Part shown: positions 27,858-37,108 of the stretch, one piece after another
Numbering within the stretch: the stretch's first letter is position 1
Layout: the number at the start of each line of letters is the position of its first letter
Origin: an uncultured Acetatifactor sp.
GTDB lineage: Bacteria; Bacillota; Clostridia; Lachnospirales; Lachnospiraceae
Direction: 5' to 3'
DNA length: 64,000 nt
Assembly (NCBI GenBank): GCA_910578215.1
Contig: CAJTPH010000014.1
Location: 6,833 to 70,832 of the forward strand
The notes under the pieces: model-generated
The model's input: the letters and a program-made list of their open reading frames with translations, nothing else
The model's database searches: none
Told to the model about the DNA's origin: nothing
Program-made: the position numbers and the translations under genes

Positions 27858-28067
27858 CCAGTTCCGTCTCTGCTCTGAAACGCCCTTTTGAGCAAAGAAA
27901 TTTTCATCTGCTCTGAATGCAGCTGAAAATTCCTTTGGGCGTTTTCGTTTAGAGACTGTTTGCCAGTTCCGTCTCTGCTCTGCAACGCCCCTTTTGAGCA
28001 AAGAAATTTTCATCTGCTCTGAATGCAGCTGAAAATTCCTTTGGGGCGTTTTCGAGACTGTTTTCTG
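27858..28067 (-). repeat. Two tandem copies of a ~105-bp unit, each containing a ~65-nt palindrome
   Basis: Copy 1 is 27858-27962 and copy 2 is 27963 to about 28067; both begin CCAGTTCCGTCTCTGCTCTG on the plus strand and differ at only a few positions. Each carries a long imperfect inverted repeat (27879-27943 and 27984-28050) with outer arms AACGCCC/GGGCGTT and inner arms AAAGAAATTTTCA/TGAAAATTCCTTT. They fill the space between the PL26-like and GH88 genes. Possible roles are mRNA processing or stabilisation, or a small mobile palindrome. Confidence 0.8.
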
Positions 28068-28101
28068 GTTCCTGTTTCATTTTTATGTAATTCTTCTCAA
28101 A

Positions 28102-30756
28102 CTAGGCTTTGTGGAAATTCCCGTTATGAGCCCCGATAAGCTCCGTCACCTCCGCAAAGGTGCCCGGCAGCTTGTCTTTTATAAACTCCATGGCAAAAAT
28201 CACATTCAGGCAGAACTGCGCCACAAAATTAGTGCTGATCCAGGGAATCTCCCTAAGGCTCTCCCGATTGCCGCAGTCAGCCGTCCATGTAAAGGCAAAG
28301 CCCTCATAATTATTCCCATTCGCAAGGGATTTGAGGAGCTCCCTCCAGACACGCTCCGCCAGCTTATCGTCCCTCAGATATGCCGCGCCGTAAGCTCCGA
28401 TGCCGGAGCCCATAAAAGGAAAGGTGAACTCGCGTCTGCCCAGCAGCTCTCTCTGCTCCGGCGTCATTTCCTCCCTGGGCGTAAAGTACATCCTGCCAAG
28501 GTCGGCAACCATAGCCTTCCACTCCTCGTCCCCAAGCAGATCGCCCAGCTCCGCCCAAACCTGCGGCGCTCCCATACAGATCTGCAGATGGCAGCCTCCT
28601 GTGGTTCTCTCGCCGATATAGCGCAGATGGCAGGTCTCGGGGTCAAATTCAAAATCAGGTCCCGAAACAAGCTTCATAGGGGTGTTTTTAATATCCTCAA
28701 TGCCTGTTCTGATCTTGTCAAGGTAAGCGGCGTCGTTAAACCTCTCCCACCTGGTCATCCAGTTAGAGCACAGAGATGACCAATCAGGCCCGCTTCTGGC
28801 ATGGCTGGGAAATACCATATCCTTTTTGTCGTAAAATTCTCCCAGGGGGTCCTTGTTCAAGAAACTCAGCTCATTGTCCTTCAGCTCCTCAAATATGTCC
28901 TCCAGACGTCTGTCCCCCGTGAGGTAATACATATATCTGTGATGCCCTGCCATGGCGATCCGCGCTTCCTTGCAGGGACAGCCCCAGTGCCTTACATTAT
29001 GCCTTGAGCCAAGCCCCTTATACTGCCCCATATGATATACGTCCACCTCGGAGGCATGGCGCGAAAGCTTCTCGGCAAGCCTGTAGACATCCTCCCTGCC
29101 CGTGCGCATGAAATAAAGCCAAAGCCACAGGGTAGGCACCAGCTCCGTGTTGTCCCACGCATAACCGCCAATATCGTATCTCCACTGATGGCGCACCGGG
29201 TCATAGGTATGCATCACGTCTCCATAGTTGAACATGCCATACCAGTTTCGCTGCTCGATCTCTCCCTTGTAAAACTCGAAGATCTGCTCCAGCTGCGCCT
29301 CCAGCCATTTCTCCACCTCCGTGCCGTTCTCCGCAGGCAGGGACCAATAGCCAAACGCACGCATATCATGATAAAATTCCGGGCTGCCCACATAGAGCAC
29401 GGGATTGTTTACCTGTGCGGCAAACTGCTCCACCTCCCCATCCGTGGGTATCAGCGCCTCGGAGAAGGTGAGGGCGCACTCGTTCGTGCAGGCGATGCCG
29501 TTAGGACTTGCTCCCTTAAAGTCATATCCCTCATAGCAGACCTGATTATAGCCTCTTGTGGCATAGTGCCTGAAATCAAAAGCCGTGGCTTCCGGGGAAT
29601 AAAACCACAGGGTACACTCCGCCCTGTCGCTGTCCAGACCTTTAAAGGTCAGACCGGAAGGGTATTTCTCCCAAAAATCCCTGACCGCCACGGTGACGGA
29701 ACCGTATTCGGAGCCAAAGGCCCCGCCGCCCGCCGTGCGGTTTCCGTGCAGCGCGTCTATAAAGCACAGGTTCTCACCCGCCAGCTTCTTTTTTATTCCA
29801 AAATGGCTGACGCTGTCCTGATACAGATCATATTCGCTCCATACGGGAACGGCTTCCAGCACCTTATCTACCGCTGCCCGCTCCTGCTCATTTAAAACCA
29901 GCTTTTCACCGGTAAACTGACGCCTGTAAAGCTCACGTCCCAGATTGGGTCTCCATGAAACCATAGGGACAAGCGCCTCATGAAATACCCCGTGGTCCCC
30001 GGTAAATTTCACATGGCGGTTAATTACCTCGCCGGACATGGGCGCTCCAAAACGGATTCCCATACCCTTTAAAAAGTCCTTATCCTCATCCCCGTCATAA
30101 AGAAAGGTGTGGGTAAACCTCAGATTCGGATTGTTGTACCCGGCTTCCATACGGATAATAAAGGGCAGCTTCCTGTCCCCGTCCTCTGAAACATGGATAC
30201 CGTCATAGCGCAGGATGGTCCGCAGAGAACCTGTCTCCTCCACCTCCACGCTCTCGATGCAGCTCACATAGCTTTTCTGCATCCTGGCCGGATTGCCTGA
30301 AACCTCCACAGGCTCCTCCAGCAAAAGCACCGCCTCAGCGTCGCATAGAAACTCCTTGCCGTCCTTCTCCGCGGAGGTAAACAGATGCCTGCCATCCTTC
30401 GGCACATGGACGGTAACAGCACCTGCATCCAGCAGAATCTTGCTTTCCGTCTCCACACACCGCATGCCTTCAAAGGCAGCCGGCTTTCCGGGCAGTACCT
30501 CGATCTCCTGCCCCAGAAGCGCCGTATCCGCAGTATGAGCCGTCCATTTCACGCTCCCGTCAGGCCAGTACGCGGTTATGCGGGACTGCATGGGGACCTC
30601 ATTCCCCTGGCTGTTCCTGCAGATATACTCCGTATCCGGAGTACATTCTCCCCTTTTCCACATACAGCCGAATGTGGTATAGCCAATCGTCCGGTACTCT
30701 GACGGTACCTGAGCCTTTAATAATGCCTCTGTGTTCTTAAGCGGATGCAGTTTCAT
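28102..30756 (-). CDS. PL26/YetA-like exo-rhamnogalacturonan lyase family protein
   Basis: An 884-residue protein that I match to the PcRGLX/YetA group (PL26): an N-terminal RIFT-type beta barrel with EYRTIGYTTFGCMWKRGE, a central beta-sandwich (LRFTHTFLYDGDEDKDFLKG), and a C-terminal alpha/alpha toroid (about residues 480-880) with YDIGGYAWDNTELVPTLWLW and HYxxRGYNQV-like elements. Characterised PL26 enzymes remove unsaturated disaccharides from rhamnogalacturonan I. No signal peptide is visible, so imported oligosaccharides are the likely substrate. AGGAGG lies six bases before ATG 30756; the frame extends 28 codons further but without support. It lies between GH2 and GH88 genes, separated from each by repeat DNA. 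Confidence 0.65.
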   Translation of the reverse strand: MKLHPLKNTEALLKAQVPSEYRTIGYTTFGCMWKRGECTPDTEYICRNSQGNEVPMQSRITAYWPDGSVKWTAHTADTALLGQEIEVLPGKPAAFEGMRCVETESKILLDAGAVTVHVPKDGRHLFTSAEKDGKEFLCDAEAVLLLEEPVEVSGNPARMQKSYVSCIESVEVEETGSLRTILRYDGIHVSEDGDRKLPFIIRMEAGYNNPNLRFTHTFLYDGDEDKDFLKGMGIRFGAPMSGEVINRHVKFTGDHGVFHEALVPMVSWRPNLGRELYRRQFTGEKLVLNEQERAAVDKVLEAVPVWSEYDLYQDSVSHFGIKKKLAGENLCFIDALHGNRTAGGGAFGSEYGSVTVAVRDFWEKYPSGLTFKGLDSDRAECTLWFYSPEATAFDFRHYATRGYNQVCYEGYDFKGASPNGIACTNECALTFSEALIPTDGEVEQFAAQVNNPVLYVGSPEFYHDMRAFGYWSLPAENGTEVEKWLEAQLEQIFEFYKGEIEQRNWYGMFNYGDVMHTYDPVRHQWRYDIGGYAWDNTELVPTLWLWLYFMRTGREDVYRLAEKLSRHASEVDVYHMGQYKGLGSRHNVRHWGCPCKEARIAMAGHHRYMYYLTGDRRLEDIFEELKDNELSFLNKDPLGEFYDKKDMVFPSHARSGPDWSSLCSNWMTRWERFNDAAYLDKIRTGIEDIKNTPMKLVSGPDFEFDPETCHLRYIGERTTGGCHLQICMGAPQVWAELGDLLGDEEWKAMVADLGRMYFTPREEMTPEQRELLGRREFTFPFMGSGIGAYGAAYLRDDKLAERVWRELLKSLANGNNYEGFAFTWTADCGNRESLREIPWISTNFVAQFCLNVIFAMEFIKDKLPGTFAEVTELIGAHNGNFHKA

Positions 30757-30828
30757 ACCTAACCTCCTATACTTTCCCTTACATTCTTTATCATGTGTTT
30801 TGTTTGTCTTTGCCTTGTTTCTGTTCTT

Positions 30829-31007
30829 TTTACAGTCCATTTTCTACGCCCCAGGGCTCTGGCCGGCCTATTTACAGCCTCATTTCCTACGCTCCGGGGC
30901 TCTGGCCGGCCTATTTACAGCCTCATTTCCTACGCCTCAGGCTTCCGGCTGACCCTTTTACAGCCTCATTTCCTATGCCCCGGGGCTTCCGGCTGGTCTC
31001 TTTACAG
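30829..31007 (-). repeat. Tandem array of four ~43-bp repeats between the GH2 and PL26-like genes
   Basis: Units start with TTTACAG at 30829, 30871, 30914 and 30957, and a fifth partial unit begins at 31001; spacing is 42, 43, 43 and 44 bp. The fifth TTTACAG covers the stop codon of the GH2 gene (31002-31004), and the homology runs on into its last codons, so the array seems to have grown from the gene's 3' end. Units contain CCGGGGC and GGCCGGCC tracts able to form stems. It is a direct tandem repeat with no spacers, not a CRISPR array. Confidence 0.85.
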
Positions 31008-34000
31008 TTCGATTTCCTTTGTCTTCGTCTTCTGCTCATCCACGGAGGCATAATCATCCCTGTGGGAAGACTCCTCATCACACAAAACATGAAGCCCCGC
31101 GATCTGCAATATTGCCCGCTTGGGCATGAATTCCTTACTCCAGCCTCTGTTATTCTCCCTCCAGACATACTTATCCACACAGCCGTAGGCGGAAAGAACC
31201 GTCAGTCTGAGAGCATCCCCCGTTACCTCCCGGGAAAACAAAGCCTGCTGCGAACGGCTCGTATTCAGGAAGGCGCCTTCCTTTACAGGCATCCACTCCC
31301 CGTCCGCTCCTCTAACTTCAAGCTTATAGTCCCTCACAAAACCGGCATGATTTCTGTCCCGCTGCTCCGGCACATAAAGAACGCCCTTCATGCTGACAGG
31401 CTTCTTCAAAATAATCGTAACCACTGCCGGAAAATCAGGCTGCGTCAGGCGCACGGAGGAGCTTGGATCGGCCTCCACAATGACCTCTCCGCCCCTGACC
31501 TGGGCCTTATCCTCATATATAATCTCCTTTGTCAGCTCCTGCATCCTCTGCATGGGAAACAGCTTTCTTTCAATGGCGCCAGCATCCGCAACTGTCTTGG
31601 GCGCAAAGGCTTCGGAGGACACATAGTTAAATATAGCCTGTTTTAAGCAGTATGCCGCCGGGCGCCGCTCAAACTCTCCCTCCAGATTGGCGGAAACCAA
31701 CAGCAGGGAGCCCTCCGATACCCTTGCCTCAAAAATCAAGCCCTGCAGGAGATTCCGGTTCCAGTCGTCGATGGGCTGCACTATAGGGCGTACCTGCTCC
31801 ATGCCTTCCATATGAAATCCCCGGCCCTGCCTCAAAATATCCTCCCACTGCCAGCCGCCTGCCTTATCCGTAGGAAAATACCTGAATATTGGATGCTGTT
31901 CCTCTACAACCACGCCCATGGAACGGCACCAGGTAGGTCCCATCTGGGAATTCCATCCCACGGTCCTCCCCGACAAAGCCGTACACTCATAGTTTAGATC
32001 CGACAGCCAGGGGTTAAAGACCACCCTTTTCCCCGCCTCAAGACCCTGCCTTGCTTCCCTCCAGTCCCTGGTATACAAAAACGGCTGTCCTTCCGCAGAA
32101 GTTTCCTCAGGTCTGGCAAAAACATGCAGCGTATAATGATTGCTCACGGTAAGAGCCTTATCCCTGAGGGACAGTGTAAACGTAAGCTTCTCGCTCCTGT
32201 CCCAGGGCCCAAAGTCCAGGGCGATCTCCCCTGCCCTCGTATTGCCTCCCCTGGCAATGGCTCCCGCCTGCAGCTCCCCGCTTATCCTTTTACCGGCGCC
32301 GTCCTCCAGGCTCCATGTAATGACCCCGTTCTCAATATCCTCCTTCCCGTAATGGCAGACCTCTACAGGAATGACAGGCTTGTCCGTATTTTTCCAGACA
32401 TAGCCCGGGAAGCCGGCAAGCAGAACCGTATCCCCGCAGTACTCGCGAAACCGTGCCGGATCGCCGTAGCCCTTGCTTTCCCAGAAGGCATCCAAGATCC
32501 CTACCAGAGCCGAGCCCTGCCCTAAGTAGTCGTGCAGATCCAGCAGCTCAAAGCCCTGAATCTCCGGCGTCCTGAAGTTTGCCTCCAGGTCCTCCTTGTA
32601 CATACGAAGCTGATTCTCACCTGAGCATTTCACAAACTGCTCTGCATAGGGCAGAATGCCGTTTGCTTTTGCACTTTCAAAAAATATCTTATAATTCCCA
32701 GGCTGCATAAAGCCCGTAAACTTATTTATAATACCGTAATCGGGATAAGCGCAGTACTGCCCAAGCTCGTGGCAGACCACAGGCTTTTTAACCCCTTCTA
32801 ACGAAGGGCTGTAATTTTTGCCGTTCCAGCCCTTGGGATTGCGGATGGTGCCTCCCATAAACGGACCATAGCCGGAACGATGAAAATAGATGAAATCCGT
32901 CCCCTCGATCTGTGCGGGAGGGACGTCATAATGCCAGCCTGACTCCGCCGTATAGATTCTCCTGCCGCCGTAGCCAAGGTTCTTATCGTATTCCCTGGTC
33001 TCGCTGACCCAACGCCGTAAGGGTCCGTGCCACCTTCCCCCCGGCTCGTTGGTGGGAGAGAAAAACACAAAGGAGGGATGATGCCCGAAGTTCTCCAGAA
33101 TCCGCACCGTCTCGTCCCGCAGGACCTCATCCATTTCCGCCCCGGCCTCCGTGTCCTCAAAATGATTCCACATGCCGCACTCCACAAGAAGATAGACGTC
33201 CTCCTCATCCGCGGCGGCAAACGCCGCGGATGGCGGACAGTAGGAATGGAAACGGACTCCGTTCAGCCCCCACTCCCTGACCTTTTTCATGATCCTGCGC
33301 CACCACTCCTTATCCGTGGAAGGATATCCTGCCAGCGGGTTCTCCCCTCCGAAGTGAGTAGCCCTGAAATAGACCGGCGCTCCGTCTATGACAAAGCGTC
33401 CGTCCCTAACCTCCACCGTTCGCTCATGCTCCCGGGCATAACGCCTTCTCTCCTGGACCCGTCTTGCGGCCTCATCCTCGGTAAACAGCGCCATCTCGCC
33501 CGCCATACCGTTCCAGGTAGCCCCCAGAGCGTCGGAAACGCCGTGCCCGTCGGGTCTGTAGGGATAGATCATGCTGTTGTCAAGCTCCACCCTGATGGTA
33601 TGTTCTCCGGGTTCAAGCCTGCCCACTCTGATATCATGGGGACCGCAGAGGGACACATCCCCTCCCATTTCCTCCCCGTCTATGTAGACCCGGCTCTTCC
33701 ACCTTGCCAGCTCCACATGGAACCGCCACTCCTCACTGCCTTCCTTACTGCCTGAGTCCGCACCCTGCTCCGGGTTTCCGCAGCAATTCTGTCCCTCCTG
33801 CAAATGCGGTACCGTAAAGGTCCTCTCATATGCCGCAGTTCCCAGGAAATGTCTGGGGGGCTGACACAGAAAAGGCACGTTCACCCCGTCCTCCTGTGCG
33901 TATTTATATTCCTCCTGCTCATACCAGAAATCATCATGAAGCGCGCTTACCCAGGGCGTGTCCCATGTTATGGGATTGCCGTACCCCTGTGCCTGCAGGA

Positions 34001-34085
34001 TTCCGGGCAGCCTTATTACGCCGCTCTGCTCCCCTTCCTCCGCCTTCAGCGAAATTCTCCATTCACCTGACAAATCAATATACAT
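31002..34085 (-). CDS. Glycoside hydrolase family 2 protein
   Basis: A 1027-residue GH2-type protein. N-terminal sugar-binding jelly roll (YIDLSGEWRISL, about residues 1-190), immunoglobulin-like linker, TIM barrel with acid/base candidate in SPTNEPGGRWHG and a nucleophile candidate in PVVCHELGQYCAYPDYG, then two or more beta domains including a C-terminal discoidin-like region. Activity could be beta-galactosidase, beta-glucuronidase or arabinosidase; this cannot be decided by eye. No signal peptide. A short low-complexity insert (NPEQGADSGSKEGSEE) interrupts the first domain. AGGGAGG precedes ATG 34085; the frame extends upstream across the probable promoter. With the PL26-like and GH88 genes it forms a pectin-type degradation cluster. 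Confidence 0.82.
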   Translation of the reverse strand: MYIDLSGEWRISLKAEEGEQSGVIRLPGILQAQGYGNPITWDTPWVSALHDDFWYEQEEYKYAQEDGVNVPFLCQPPRHFLGTAAYERTFTVPHLQEGQNCCGNPEQGADSGSKEGSEEWRFHVELARWKSRVYIDGEEMGGDVSLCGPHDIRVGRLEPGEHTIRVELDNSMIYPYRPDGHGVSDALGATWNGMAGEMALFTEDEAARRVQERRRYAREHERTVEVRDGRFVIDGAPVYFRATHFGGENPLAGYPSTDKEWWRRIMKKVREWGLNGVRFHSYCPPSAAFAAADEEDVYLLVECGMWNHFEDTEAGAEMDEVLRDETVRILENFGHHPSFVFFSPTNEPGGRWHGPLRRWVSETREYDKNLGYGGRRIYTAESGWHYDVPPAQIEGTDFIYFHRSGYGPFMGGTIRNPKGWNGKNYSPSLEGVKKPVVCHELGQYCAYPDYGIINKFTGFMQPGNYKIFFESAKANGILPYAEQFVKCSGENQLRMYKEDLEANFRTPEIQGFELLDLHDYLGQGSALVGILDAFWESKGYGDPARFREYCGDTVLLAGFPGYVWKNTDKPVIPVEVCHYGKEDIENGVITWSLEDGAGKRISGELQAGAIARGGNTRAGEIALDFGPWDRSEKLTFTLSLRDKALTVSNHYTLHVFARPEETSAEGQPFLYTRDWREARQGLEAGKRVVFNPWLSDLNYECTALSGRTVGWNSQMGPTWCRSMGVVVEEQHPIFRYFPTDKAGGWQWEDILRQGRGFHMEGMEQVRPIVQPIDDWNRNLLQGLIFEARVSEGSLLLVSANLEGEFERRPAAYCLKQAIFNYVSSEAFAPKTVADAGAIERKLFPMQRMQELTKEIIYEDKAQVRGGEVIVEADPSSSVRLTQPDFPAVVTIILKKPVSMKGVLYVPEQRDRNHAGFVRDYKLEVRGADGEWMPVKEGAFLNTSRSQQALFSREVTGDALRLTVLSAYGCVDKYVWRENNRGWSKEFMPKRAILQIAGLHVLCDEESSHRDDYASVDEQKTKTKEIEL

Positions 34086-34495
34086 TTTTAACCTCCCTGC
34101 GTGCTTCGGCACGCATACCCATGTATGCTTACACATACATTTTAAAGCTGCACAAAACGCTTCCATGAGTGTATCATACCATAACTTCCCCGCTTTTGCC
34201 ATACAAATAAAAGCTTCTTTCTACACAAACATATCAATGTGATAACTATTTTGTGCTGCTTGTGTTATATATAGTACAGCGGCCTGGAAACCGAATTCCA
34301 CACTTTACTCATATGCGATTCCTCCGTATACTTTTTTGCCTTATAAAACATGTGTCAACTCAAATAGGAGTTGACCATCATATATATTTTTTATACTCCA
34401 CCCCTCTTGATTTTTACATAAATAGCAAGGGCATCGCTCAATCATTTAATTTGATTTTGCGACACCCTCTTTTCATGCTTTTGCGTATTTTAAGA
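34086..34495 (-). promoter_or_regulatory. 410-base gap: GH2 promoter region and feoB downstream region
   Basis: No gene seen. On the minus strand an extended -10 (TGG-TATGAT, 34173-34178) would start transcription near 34166. The 80-nt leader contains a GCGTGC-TTCG-GCACGC hairpin (34099-34114) and an ATGTATG/CATACAT stem. TGGAAGCGTTTTGT just after the start point resembles a catabolite (cre) site with a few mismatches. Further right lie an 8-bp GTCAACTC/GAGTTGAC stem (near 34354-34375) and a 9-bp stem near 34430-34470 that may end the feoB transcript. No carbohydrate regulator gene is adjacent. Confidence 0.4.
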
Positions 34496-36559
34496 TCATA
34501 CAAACAGACTCCCCACCTGGAACACCAGCGTTGACACCGCCCAGGCAAGAATCAGCTGGAAGCATATCATTTTAAAGGTAAAGCCCCATGAGCCGCTTTC
34601 CTTTTTCACGGTTGCCACCGTGGCTACACAGGGCACATACAGCAGGCAGAACAGCATCAGGCAATAGGCGTTTAGCGGTCCAAAGCCCGGATTCAGGCTG
34701 TGAATATTCTGCACAATTGCCGCCATGCCCGCCTCGGAGTTTGCGTTCGCCACGCCAAAAAGCACGGCAAAGCTGGACACCACCACCTCCTTGGCAGAGA
34801 TCCCCGAAAGCAGCGCCACGACGATCTGCCACATGCCCAGCCCTGCCGGGGCAAGCACGGGCACAAGGACACGCCCGATTACGGCTCCGAAGCTTTCGGC
34901 AGGATCGTCCACCATACCACTCATTCCGAAATTCAGCACAAGCCATATCACGATGGAAGCCACAAAAATAGTGGTTCCCGCCTTGGAAAGATAATCCTTC
35001 AGCTTGTTCCAAACATAAATGCGGATGGTCCTGGGATTGGGGCGCTTATACTCCGGAAGCTCTATCAGCAGGGAATCGTTTTCCTTCCCCTTCTCCAGAC
35101 GATTGCTTATAAGCGCTGCGAGAATCGCAATCACCATCCCCGCCACATACAGCGAAAATGCCGTCAGCGCCGGATGCTCCGGAAAAAACATATCGGAAAA
35201 CAATACATAGACAGGCAGTCTCGCCGAACAGGACATAAACGGGGTCACCAGCATGGTTTTGCGCCTGTCGCGTTCCGTCTCCAGTGCCCTTGTGGCCATG
35301 ATTGCCGGCACGGTACATCCAAAGCCCAGAATCATGGGAAGGAACGCCTTCCCCGACAGCCCCACCTTTCCCATAATGGAATCCATCACATAGGCTACCC
35401 TTGCCATATAGCCGCTGTCCTCCAGAATGCCAAGAGCAAGGAACAATATAAATATATTGGGAACAAAGGTCAGAATGCCGCCCACGCCCGCAATAATGCC
35501 TTCCACAATCAGCGACTGCAGCCACCCTGCCACATGCAGCTCCTCCAGGACGGCGGAGGCGCCGTCGGACACAAAGCCAAGCCCCGCCTCAAACACACCC
35601 TTCAGGGCGTCTCCCACCGTAAAGGTAAGAAAAAACACCAGACACATAATCAGCAGAAACACGGGAACGCCCCAGAACGGATGAGTCAGCAGCCTGTCGA
35701 TCTTATCTGTAGCGGCTGCCTTCTGGCTCTTATGAAACAGGACCTCCTTCACAATGCTTTCAATATATGTATATTTGCTCTGGATAATCTCCTTCTCGTA
35801 GCTTTTGTCCGCCACATTTGTAACAGAGATGGGATGCTCCCTCTTTACCTCCTCGTCATCCTCCAGAAGCTTGATGGCATGCCATCTCACAGAGGAATGG
35901 CTGGGGTAATGTGCCTGCATCATCACGGACAGCTTGGCGATCTTGTCCTCAATGAACGGAGGATAGTCCAGGATATATTCCTCCGTCCCCTCCTCATAAT
36001 GATGGATCACCGCATGAAGCAGAATTCCCAGCCCCGTCCTCTTTGCCGCGGACACCGGCACTACGGGAGTATCGCCCAGCATCTCCGGCAGTCGGTGAAT
36101 GTCGATCTCCATGCCCCTCTCCTGCACGATGTCCATCATGTTCAGCGCCAGGACCATGGGCTTTCCCAGCTCCAGCAGCTGCAGCGTCAGGTACAGGTTT
36201 CGCTCCAGAGAGGAAGCGTCCACCACATTGATAATGACATCAATATCGTCATCCATGGCACACTGCCTTGTCACCTTTTCCTCAATGCTGTAGCTGGTCA
36301 GGGAATAGATTCCCGGAGTATCGATCAGAGTGATCTCCGTATCCTCATAGCTTGCATGCCCCTCAAAACGCTCCACCGTCACGCCGGGCCAGTTTGCCAC
36401 CTTTAATTTTGAGCCTGTCAGGGCGTTGAACAACGTAGTTTTTCCGCAGTTTGGATTACCGATGCAAGCCACATTGATATGTTTATGAGGAACACCTGAA
36501 ACACCCTTCTTAATTATTTTATCCGAAATATCTTTGTTTTGTTGTACCGTATCGCTCAT
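34496..36559 (-). CDS. feoB: Ferrous iron transporter FeoB
   Basis: Main Fe(II) permease, 687 residues. The N-terminal G domain has G1 GNPNCGKT (34-41), G3 DTPG and G4 NMMD, followed by the GDI helical domain and a membrane part with the two Gate motifs (around GFGCTVPAIMATRALE and GISAKEVVVSSFAVL). It works in the cytoplasmic membrane with FeoA. Its ATG overlaps the feoA TGA by four bases, so the two are translationally coupled. Regulation by iron is indicated by the Fur box ahead of feoA. There is no FeoC gene; the C-terminus has the usual Cys residue (YVPCVATVATVKKE). Confidence 0.97.
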   Translation of the reverse strand: MSDTVQQNKDISDKIIKKGVSGVPHKHINVACIGNPNCGKTTLFNALTGSKLKVANWPGVTVERFEGHASYEDTEITLIDTPGIYSLTSYSIEEKVTRQCAMDDDIDVIINVVDASSLERNLYLTLQLLELGKPMVLALNMMDIVQERGMEIDIHRLPEMLGDTPVVPVSAAKRTGLGILLHAVIHHYEEGTEEYILDYPPFIEDKIAKLSVMMQAHYPSHSSVRWHAIKLLEDDEEVKREHPISVTNVADKSYEKEIIQSKYTYIESIVKEVLFHKSQKAAATDKIDRLLTHPFWGVPVFLLIMCLVFFLTFTVGDALKGVFEAGLGFVSDGASAVLEELHVAGWLQSLIVEGIIAGVGGILTFVPNIFILFLALGILEDSGYMARVAYVMDSIMGKVGLSGKAFLPMILGFGCTVPAIMATRALETERDRRKTMLVTPFMSCSARLPVYVLFSDMFFPEHPALTAFSLYVAGMVIAILAALISNRLEKGKENDSLLIELPEYKRPNPRTIRIYVWNKLKDYLSKAGTTIFVASIVIWLVLNFGMSGMVDDPAESFGAVIGRVLVPVLAPAGLGMWQIVVALLSGISAKEVVVSSFAVLFGVANANSEAGMAAIVQNIHSLNPGFGPLNAYCLMLFCLLYVPCVATVATVKKESGSWGFTFKMICFQLILAWAVSTLVFQVGSLFV

Positions 36560-36864
36560 TTGTGCACCTCTTGCCCGCTTCCCTTTTGCCCGGTTTCCAC
36601 ATTCTTCGGTTTCGTCTCAGGATTCTCCTGTTTATCTTCAACGACCTCCTGCCTGATCTCAATATTGGAGGAAATGTGCTTTCCAAGGGCAAGCCTGGTG
36701 CCCCTGACCTGAATAATCAAAGCTCCGTGCTTCTTTCTGTTCAGCACCTTCACCGTCGTTCCATCATTTAAACCCAGCGCCTGCAGCCTTCTTGTGATAG
36801 CAGGCTCTACGTACAGCCCCATTATCAGGCAGCTGGCGCCTTTTTCCGCTTCGTATAACGTCAT
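36556..36864 (-). CDS. feoA: Ferrous iron transport protein FeoA
   Basis: A 102-residue protein with an SH3-like FeoA domain (residues 1-75: MTLYEAEKGASCLIMGL to ALGKHISSNIEI), which assists FeoB at the membrane. A hydrophilic tail of about 25 residues rich in Glu, Lys and Gln is extra. I chose ATG 36864, ten bases after AGAGG, over a start at 36882. It is directly preceded by a Fur box and a consensus promoter, and overlaps feoB by four bases. Confidence 0.94.
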   Translation of the reverse strand: MTLYEAEKGASCLIMGLYVEPAITRRLQALGLNDGTTVKVLNRKKHGALIIQVRGTRLALGKHISSNIEIRQEVVEDKQENPETKPKNVETGQKGSGQEVHK

Positions 36865-36906
36865 AATTTTACACCTCTGCATGCTTTAGGCATGTCTGTC
36901 TCCTTT

Positions 36907-36925
36907 AATGATATTGATTATCATT
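36907..36925 (-). promoter_or_regulatory. Fur box controlling feoAB
   Basis: AATGATA-TTGAT-TATCATT is a perfect 7-5-7 inverted repeat that matches the 19-bp Fur consensus. It lies just downstream of the predicted start point (about 36929), where Fur with Fe(II) would block the polymerase. Confidence 0.85.
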
Positions 36926-36935
36926 TAACAAAAAA

Positions 36936-36964
36936 ATTATAGCGCAGACTCCCCGGTGTGTCAA
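36936..36964 (-). promoter_or_regulatory. Consensus promoter of feoAB
   Basis: On the minus strand, perfect TTGACA (36959-36964) and perfect TATAAT (36936-36941) with 17-bp spacing, adjoining the Fur box. Confidence 0.85.
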
Positions 36965-37028
36965 CTTTTTAATCCTGTAAGTCCTAAAAAACGGCGCCTG
37001 TTTGTGAAAAGCTTCCACACAAAGATTA

Positions 37029-37058
37029 ATGCCCGGGTTCCGAAAGGAACCCGGGCAT
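37029..37058 (-). terminator. Strong hairpin after the chemoreceptor gene
   Basis: A 13-bp perfect stem (37029-37041 with 37046-37058, GAAA tetraloop on plus) 50 bases after the stop at 37109. On the minus strand it is followed by TAATCTTTG, a weak U-tract. Confidence 0.6.
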
Positions 37059-37108
37059 CCGAACCGGCGCTTTTAAGAATTCAGCCTTCAACACTACAGT
37101 CTGTTTTT

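Noticed and set aside
30829..31007. CRISPR array
   Set aside because: The repeats are directly adjacent with no unique spacers and derive from the end of the GH2 gene; no cas genes are present.
34700..36406. Long open frame antisense to feoB (568 codons)
   Set aside because: It is the shadow of a G+C-rich real gene: no ribosome site, composition dominated by His, Gln and Arg, no domain, and feoB on the other strand is certain.
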